64,000 bases of DNA from Synergistaceae bacterium (GTDB lineage: Bacteria > Synergistota > Synergistia > Synergistales > Aminobacteriaceae): NCBI GenBank assembly GCA_018436785.1, contig JAHDKR010000048.1, positions 104,661 through 168,660 on the forward strand, in the 5' to 3' direction. The position numbers and the translations under genes were made by a program. Below, in pieces: positions 59,675 to 64,000 of this stretch. Under the pieces are notes generated by a model. The model saw only the letters and a program-made list of their open reading frames with translations, made no database searches and had not been told where the DNA came from. Position 1 is the stretch's first letter; each line of letters starts with the position of its first letter.

Positions 59675-61597
59675 CTACCTTCTTCGCGGAAAGATGAACA
59701 GCGGCAGAAGCAACAGCAGTGCGAAGGGGGACGACGAGAGGGAGCAGCCTCCTCCGACACCGTCCTCGTCGCCAATGTCCGAATCGGTCTGGAGCGCTTT
59801 GTAGAGGTCCAATCTTCCTCCGGTGGACACTTTGTCGCGGAGCGCGTCCACCTTTTCGACGCTGTTCAGGATACGGGAGCGGATCGTGGCCGCACCGTCG
59901 TTCGGGAAGTGGGAGGCCACGAGGGCTGTCGCTCCCGTGACGAAGGGCGTCGCCATTGATGTACCCGCGATCCGGTTATAGGAAGACGTCTCCGCTCTGC
60001 CGACGCCCGTGTCGTCGATCTGTACCCCTGCATAGCGGAAGATCAGGTTGCTCGAGTCGCTTTCAAAGCGGAAGCCGAAGCGGAATCTGTTCGTTCTGAA
60101 GGCGGGCGGCACCGAAGTGATGAATGCCCTCCACGTATCACCGCCTCCGGTGAAGCTGTGCATGTCGCGCCACGTCGCGCCCCCGTCGGCGGAAAACTGA
60201 AGGACCAGAAAATCCGAGCCGCTTTCGAGGTCGAGACGCACCTGCATACCGAACATGATGGATTCCCCGGAAGTGCCGGAGAGGTCGATGTCCCTGTTCA
60301 GGCGGAGGAACGTCCGCTGGTTGTGCGGATAGTGCCTTCCCGGACTGTCCGACCACGCCTTCGTCGGCACGCCGGACCGCGTCGTGTCGATGATATCCCA
60401 GAGATTCTGCGAGGCGCCCTCGGCGGCGGTGATCCAGTTTCCCTTGCCCTGCTCCATGTCGTCGAAGAAAAGATCGCCCGCTCGCGGCGTATAGCCTGTC
60501 CAGGTGCTGAGGATGGCCCCCGCGCCTCCTCCGGTATCGCCTCCCGGCGCGCCCAGATGGACAGTGTTTTTCCCGTAGTTCGAGTAGCTCGTCAGCCTGT
60601 CGTTCTTGTCCGTCGCGGCCACGGAAATGATGTTGGTTAGGCCGTACGATGCCGGATAGCTTGGAGTGCTGTCGCTGTTTGCTCCGTCGTTCCCTGCGGC
60701 GGCGATGAAGAGAATGCCGTTGCGGCCGAGGGTTTCGATGGCGTCCTTGCTTGCCTGCACAGGGTTGGAATCTCCGAACGAGGCATTGATCGCCACGATG
60801 TTGACTCCCGCCTGTTTCCTAGCCAGCACCCAGTTGTAGGCCGCCAGCTCCATTGCGCTGGTGCCGTAGCCGTCGGCGTCGAGCATCTTTACCGCCATCA
60901 GCTTCACGTTCCACGCGACTCCTGCGACGCCACTGCCGTTGTCGCCGACAGCGCCGATGATGCCCGCTACATGCGTGCCGTGCCCGTGATCGTCCTCCGG
61001 ATCGTCGTCGTTCTGGACGAAGTCGTATCCGTGACTTCCGCCGGGACCGGACCACAAGTTGGCGCGGAGATCCTCGTGATTCTTCGCGATGCCCGTGTCG
61101 AGGATGGCGACAACACGGTCGGAGAGAGCCGATGTCCGCAGGTCCCAGGCTTGCGGGGCGGAGATGTCCGCTCCGCCGGTTCCTCCGCTCTGCCCCGTGT
61201 TGTACAACCCCCACTGCTCGGAGAAACGGGGATCGTTTGGCGTGCGCAACAACAGGCGGATGACATAGTTCGGGGAGATGCTGATCATGTTCGGGTCGGC
61301 TGAAAACTCCTTCAGCAGCTCCTCAGTGGACTTTCCAGGAATACGGAGCACGGCGACGGTATTTCCGCTTGCCGAGGAGAGCGATCCAAAAACGCGCGCG
61401 CTCCCGCCGTCCGCTGAAGATGCGCCTTGTTGCAGAGTCTCTTGCGCGTCGCTTCCCCGGTAGGTGACGATAACCTCGCCTTCTATCCACTTTTCCCCCC
61501 CGGAAGCATCTTCCGCGAAAAGCGGGCAGAAGATCGCTGAGAAAATGAGAAGAAGAGGGGCGGCAACAACTACGCAATACCTCGACGGCTTTCTCAT
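59675..61597 (-). CDS. Secreted subtilisin-like serine protease (S8) with Synerg-CTERM tail
   Basis: 640 residues. Signal peptide MRKPSRYCVVVAAPLLLIFS, a propeptide of about 100 residues with GEVIVTYRG, then an S8 domain with the intact triad: AILDTGIAKNHEDL (Asp), DHGHGTHVAGIIGA (His) and IAGTSMATPFVTGATAL (Ser). A jelly-roll-like insert (about 380-500, LQFSADGGATWRDMHSF) lies between His and Ser parts. The end GGGCSLSSSPFALLLLLPLF plus RRR is a Synerg-CTERM sorting signal: Cys motif, helix, basic stop. It should be secreted, processed and anchored on the surface. Start ATG 61597 behind GAGAGGTG. Confidence 0.93.
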   Translation of the reverse strand: MRKPSRYCVVVAAPLLLIFSAIFCPLFAEDASGGEKWIEGEVIVTYRGSDAQETLQQGASSADGGSARVFGSLSSASGNTVAVLRIPGKSTEELLKEFSADPNMISISPNYVIRLLLRTPNDPRFSEQWGLYNTGQSGGTGGADISAPQAWDLRTSALSDRVVAILDTGIAKNHEDLRANLWSGPGGSHGYDFVQNDDDPEDDHGHGTHVAGIIGAVGDNGSGVAGVAWNVKLMAVKMLDADGYGTSAMELAAYNWVLARKQAGVNIVAINASFGDSNPVQASKDAIETLGRNGILFIAAAGNDGANSDSTPSYPASYGLTNIISVAATDKNDRLTSYSNYGKNTVHLGAPGGDTGGGAGAILSTWTGYTPRAGDLFFDDMEQGKGNWITAAEGASQNLWDIIDTTRSGVPTKAWSDSPGRHYPHNQRTFLRLNRDIDLSGTSGESIMFGMQVRLDLESGSDFLVLQFSADGGATWRDMHSFTGGGDTWRAFITSVPPAFRTNRFRFGFRFESDSSNLIFRYAGVQIDDTGVGRAETSSYNRIAGTSMATPFVTGATALVASHFPNDGAATIRSRILNSVEKVDALRDKVSTGGRLDLYKALQTDSDIGDEDGVGGGCSLSSSPFALLLLLPLFIFPRRR

Positions 61598-61711
61598 GAT
61601 GAACACCTCTCTTTTCATTGCACAAATTCCGTCGTTTCGACGGCTTCATGCATATGATAGCATCGCGGCATTGGAAACAGAAGGAGCGGAGAAAGAAAAG
61701 AGGAGAGTCGG

Positions 61712-61751
61712 AAAAAAAGAGAAGAGGCCTTCGTTTCGGGAAGGCCTCTTC
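61712..61751 (-). terminator. Terminator after the Ig-like protein gene
   Basis: Perfect 11-bp stem GAAGAGGCCTT (61721-61731) with partner 61741-61751; seven T follow on the minus strand. Confidence 0.88.
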
Positions 61752-61759
61752 GGGGGATG

Positions 61760-62602
61760 TTACTTCGATTTTCTTCTGAAAAGCAGCAGGAGCGGCGCCA
61801 GAATCGCGATGCCTGCGGCCGAGGGGAGGATGCCCGTTGCACAGCCGCCTTCGACCGCGCCTTTTTCCTCGATGTAGGCAGTTATAAAACAAGTCCTTCG
61901 GTGTTGACCGTCAAGGGTTACAGCCTCGACGAGCGTTCTTCCCGGGCGATGGGCCGTTACCGTGGCGTTTGTCGGCATCGTCGGATCCCAGCCTACTCCA
62001 ACGATGTCGTTGTTCGCCGTGTACCAGTCGACGTGCCTGATATCCGCCTGCGCCGGTTGCAGAACAGCGACAAGATTCGCCGAAGTCCCGACGATGACAC
62101 TGATATCGATATCGCCGCTTGTGATCTCGCGTGTTCCTTCCCTATAAATAAAAAGGTCGTTCACTCGTACGTTGGGGTTGCCCGCATACACTCTGACGCT
62201 TGCGCTTTTTGAGGGATCCGTAACACTGGTCGCTGTAATAATCGCAGGATTGGTTAATTCGGTTGCCAGAGCGCGAACCAGGCCGACAGGAGAAACTGTT
62301 GCAATCGTGTTGTTGCTCGAAGACCACGTGACCCCCTCTTCGGCAGGAGTATCTGCTGAAACGACAGCCTCAAGCTGTTGTTCATCGCCAATCCCAAGCA
62401 TAATAGCATGCAGAACCTTAGTTTCATCATCTGGATCGACGATAGAAACTGAATACACCGCCTGAATATCTGAAGCACTAATCATTCCCGGGCTTCCGGG
62501 AAGCGCTTCGTCCTTTGGCTGTTCCGAAGAAGCCGCGAATGCACAGCCGACCAACAGCACGCAGAGGATAAAAAACGCAGGAAGAAACCTTTTTGTCAGC
62601 AT
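61760..62602 (-). CDS. Secreted Ig-like (BIG2-type) protein with Synerg-CTERM tail
   Basis: 280 residues. Signal peptide MLTKRFLPAFFILCVLLVG, then two bacterial Ig-like repeats: the first has VTWSSSNNTIATVSPVGLVR, the second VDWYTANNDIVGVGWDPTMP, both the Trp-...-Ile-Ala/Val-Val pattern of BIG2 modules. The end GGCATGILPSAAGIAILAPL followed by LLLFRRKSK is a second Synerg-CTERM signal. Probably a surface adhesin or structural partner of the neighbouring protease, which is encoded downstream on the same strand. ATG 62602 has only a weak AAGGACGG site. Confidence 0.82.
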   Translation of the reverse strand: MLTKRFLPAFFILCVLLVGCAFAASSEQPKDEALPGSPGMISASDIQAVYSVSIVDPDDETKVLHAIMLGIGDEQQLEAVVSADTPAEEGVTWSSSNNTIATVSPVGLVRALATELTNPAIITATSVTDPSKSASVRVYAGNPNVRVNDLFIYREGTREITSGDIDISVIVGTSANLVAVLQPAQADIRHVDWYTANNDIVGVGWDPTMPTNATVTAHRPGRTLVEAVTLDGQHRRTCFITAYIEEKGAVEGGCATGILPSAAGIAILAPLLLLFRRKSK

Positions 62603-62796
62603 ACTTGTCCACACCGTCCTTATGCTCGAATAAAAACATCGCCACCAATTATAGCACGGTGTTCTCAAAGGGGAGCGACTTTTCTGAGCATTTGGCGTCG
62701 GATTGAAGGATTTTTTTCTCACTTTCTTTCACGTCCTTGGCAATCCGTTCTTTCTGATTGGACGCTTCTCATCCCGGCGGAATTGTTTCAGCACAG

Positions 62797-62827
62797 AAAA
62801 AAGGCGGGAGCATGTACGGCCCCCGCC
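62797..62827 (-). terminator. Terminator after the aminotransferase gene
   Basis: GGCGGG/CCCGCC 6-bp stem (arms 62822-62827 and 62103+700 = 62803-62808) with a 13-base loop, followed on the minus strand by six T at 62797-62802. Confidence 0.8.
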
Positions 62828-62851
62828 CGTGCGTACGCTTCTTCCCTTGCT

Positions 62852-64000
62852 TTAGTTCTTCCGATTCTTCAGCGCGGTTTCCATCCTGTCGAACGCCTTC
62901 TTCAGCCCCTCCATCGGGAGGGTGCAGGCGATACGGATGTGCCCCGCGCCGCTTTCTCCGAAGGCTGTTCCGGGAATCGTTGCTACCTTCGCAGTCTCAA
63001 GCAGCCACCAGACGAACTCCTCGTCGGTCATTCCGGTCCCCGAGATGTCGGGGAAGAGGTAGAAAGCGCCCTTGGGCTCCGGGCAGCTCACGCCCGGCAT
63101 CGCGTTCAGCCGGTCGGCGCTGTAGCGGACGCGCTTCTCGTACTCGGCGGTACGTTCGCGCATCTTCGCATCCTGCGTCTTCAGCGCTTCGATCCCTCCC
63201 ATCTGGGAGAGGACGTTGACGCCGAATGTCTGGACCACGGAGAGCTGTACCATTACTTTCAGCAATTCAGCGGGCGCCATCACATAGCCGATGCGCCAGC
63301 CGGTCATGCAGTGACTCTTCGAGAAACCGCCGATGGTCATCGTCCGCTCCTTCATGCCCGGGAGCGACGCCATGGGGATGTGTTTCCCCGAGAAGACGAA
63401 GGCCTCGTAGATCTCGTCGGAGATCACAAAGAGATCGTGCTTCTTCGCCACCTCGGCGATGGCCTGCGCCTGTTCACGCATAATCACGCCGCCTGTAGGG
63501 TTGCACGGAGAGTTGATCACAAGAATCTTCGTCCTCGGCGTGATCGCCTTCTCGAAGTCCCCGGCGGTCGGGAAGAAGCCGTTCTCGGCCCGCGATGGTA
63601 CCGGGACGACCACTCCTCCGTTGAACTCGATCTGCTGGAAGTAGGCCGTGAAGCACGGCTCGGCAATAAGTACCTCGTCGCCCGGGTCGAGCATCGCCTG
63701 GAAGCAGAGGTGTGGGGCCTGAATGCCGCCCACGGTGATGTGAATCTCCTCGGACGCGACCTCCAGGTCGTGATGCCGCTTCCAGTAGGCGCATATCTCC
63801 TTGCGCAGCTCCGGATACCCTGTGAGGGGCGGGTAGTGCGTCATGCCCTCTTTCGCGGCCTTCGCCGCCGCGTCGACTATCTTCGGCTCGGTGTGAAAGT
63901 CCGGTTCGCCGATCCCGAGGTTGCTCAGGTCGTCGATGGCCGCGGCCGCCTGGAAGATCTTCAGCATCCCCGACGGCTGGATGTTCTGAAAGCGTTGCGC
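62852..64000 (-). CDS. PLP-dependent class I/II aminotransferase, 5' end cut by the window edge
   Basis: At least 382 residues; the frame stays open to the right edge (AQRFQNIQPSG before the first internal Met), so the true start is outside. Fold-type I landmarks: LGIGEPDFHTEP, THYPPLTGYPELR, INSPCNPTGGVI, VISDEIYEAFVF, the PLP lysine in GGFSKSHCMTGWRIGYV, and the carboxylate-binding arginine in GHIRIACTLP. It belongs to the aspartate/aromatic aminotransferase group I-gamma and moves an amino group between an amino acid and 2-oxoglutarate. Fits amino-acid fermentation. A terminator follows. Confidence 0.93.
   Translation of the reverse strand, partial: AQRFQNIQPSGMLKIFQAAAAIDDLSNLGIGEPDFHTEPKIVDAAAKAAKEGMTHYPPLTGYPELRKEICAYWKRHHDLEVASEEIHITVGGIQAPHLCFQAMLDPGDEVLIAEPCFTAYFQQIEFNGGVVVPVPSRAENGFFPTAGDFEKAITPRTKILVINSPCNPTGGVIMREQAQAIAEVAKKHDLFVISDEIYEAFVFSGKHIPMASLPGMKERTMTIGGFSKSHCMTGWRIGYVMAPAELLKVMVQLSVVQTFGVNVLSQMGGIEALKTQDAKMRERTAEYEKRVRYSADRLNAMPGVSCPEPKGAFYLFPDISGTGMTDEEFVWWLLETAKVATIPGTAFGESGAGHIRIACTLPMEGLKKAFDRMETALKNRKN

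Noticed and set aside
1..64000. tRNA, rRNA, CRISPR array, IS element or prophage
   Set aside because: I looked for clover-leaf ends, repeat-spacer patterns, transposase or integrase motifs and terminal repeats and saw none; short tRNAs could be missed by eye.

Overview
The window (about 64 kb, GC-rich, dense short-spaced operons) looks like chromosome of an anaerobic amino-acid-using bacterium of the Synergistota. The strongest sign is two adjacent secreted proteins (59675-62602) that both end in a Gly-Gly-Cys, hydrophobic helix, Arg-rich tail of the Synerg-CTERM sorting type. The many solute carriers for organic and amino acids (one TRAP, two tricarboxylate TTT systems, BCCT, a betaine ABC importer, an orphan LivK-type binding protein) and an Mrp/Mbh-type sodium antiporter fit that assignment. 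I saw no rRNA, tRNA, CRISPR array, insertion sequence or prophage.

Left part (1-15.7 kb): the end of a TRAP transporter, then a two-operon catabolic island. One operon is IclR regulator-urocanase-HutD with a palindromic operator over its promoter. The other is a three-subunit molybdenum hydroxylase, a HutH-like lyase and a BCCT carrier. Between them lies a 998-residue SARP/BTAD-ATPase-TPR regulator. The HutH-like enzyme has Glu-Ser-Asp where the MIO-forming Ala-Ser-Gly should be. Together with a betaine-type carrier and a urocanase this points to ergothioneine (or another trimethylammonium histidine betaine) rather than plain histidine as substrate. Three direct repeats at exactly 11-bp period sit upstream of the second operon, the geometry used by SARP activators.

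Middle part (16-33 kb): a LysM/degenerate-M23 envelope protein, an acyl-ACP thioesterase, a ROK repressor and xylose isomerase with a XylR-like operator, a TctCBA carrier, an FAD oxidoreductase, a PAS-GGDEF diguanylate cyclase, an iron alcohol dehydrogenase, and a betaine ABC importer whose operon ends with a choline/carnitine acyltransferase, a family rare in bacteria.

Right part (33-64 kb): an Mrp antiporter in the gene order of archaeal Mbh modules, with one fused D-E-F-like subunit and no hydrogenase, and with micro-ORFs coupled by ATGA overlaps. Next come a YhcG-like nuclease with an altered active site, a promoter-to-terminator unit of about 120 nt that looks like an sRNA or leader, and a phosphate/polyphosphate block (CYTH, Ppx, a second TctCBA, Na/Pi symporter, PhoU). 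Then follow dnaK, a DUF2156 protein, an MFS exporter, a CoA-disulfide-reductase-like flavoprotein, an M20 dipeptidase, a LivK-type binding protein, a CapA-like protein, an acyl-CoA ligase, a PrcB-like protein, a subtilase and an Ig-like protein with Synerg-CTERM tails, and an aminotransferase running off the right edge. Many convergent gene pairs are separated by long, nearly perfect bidirectional hairpin terminators, several of which overlap stop codons.
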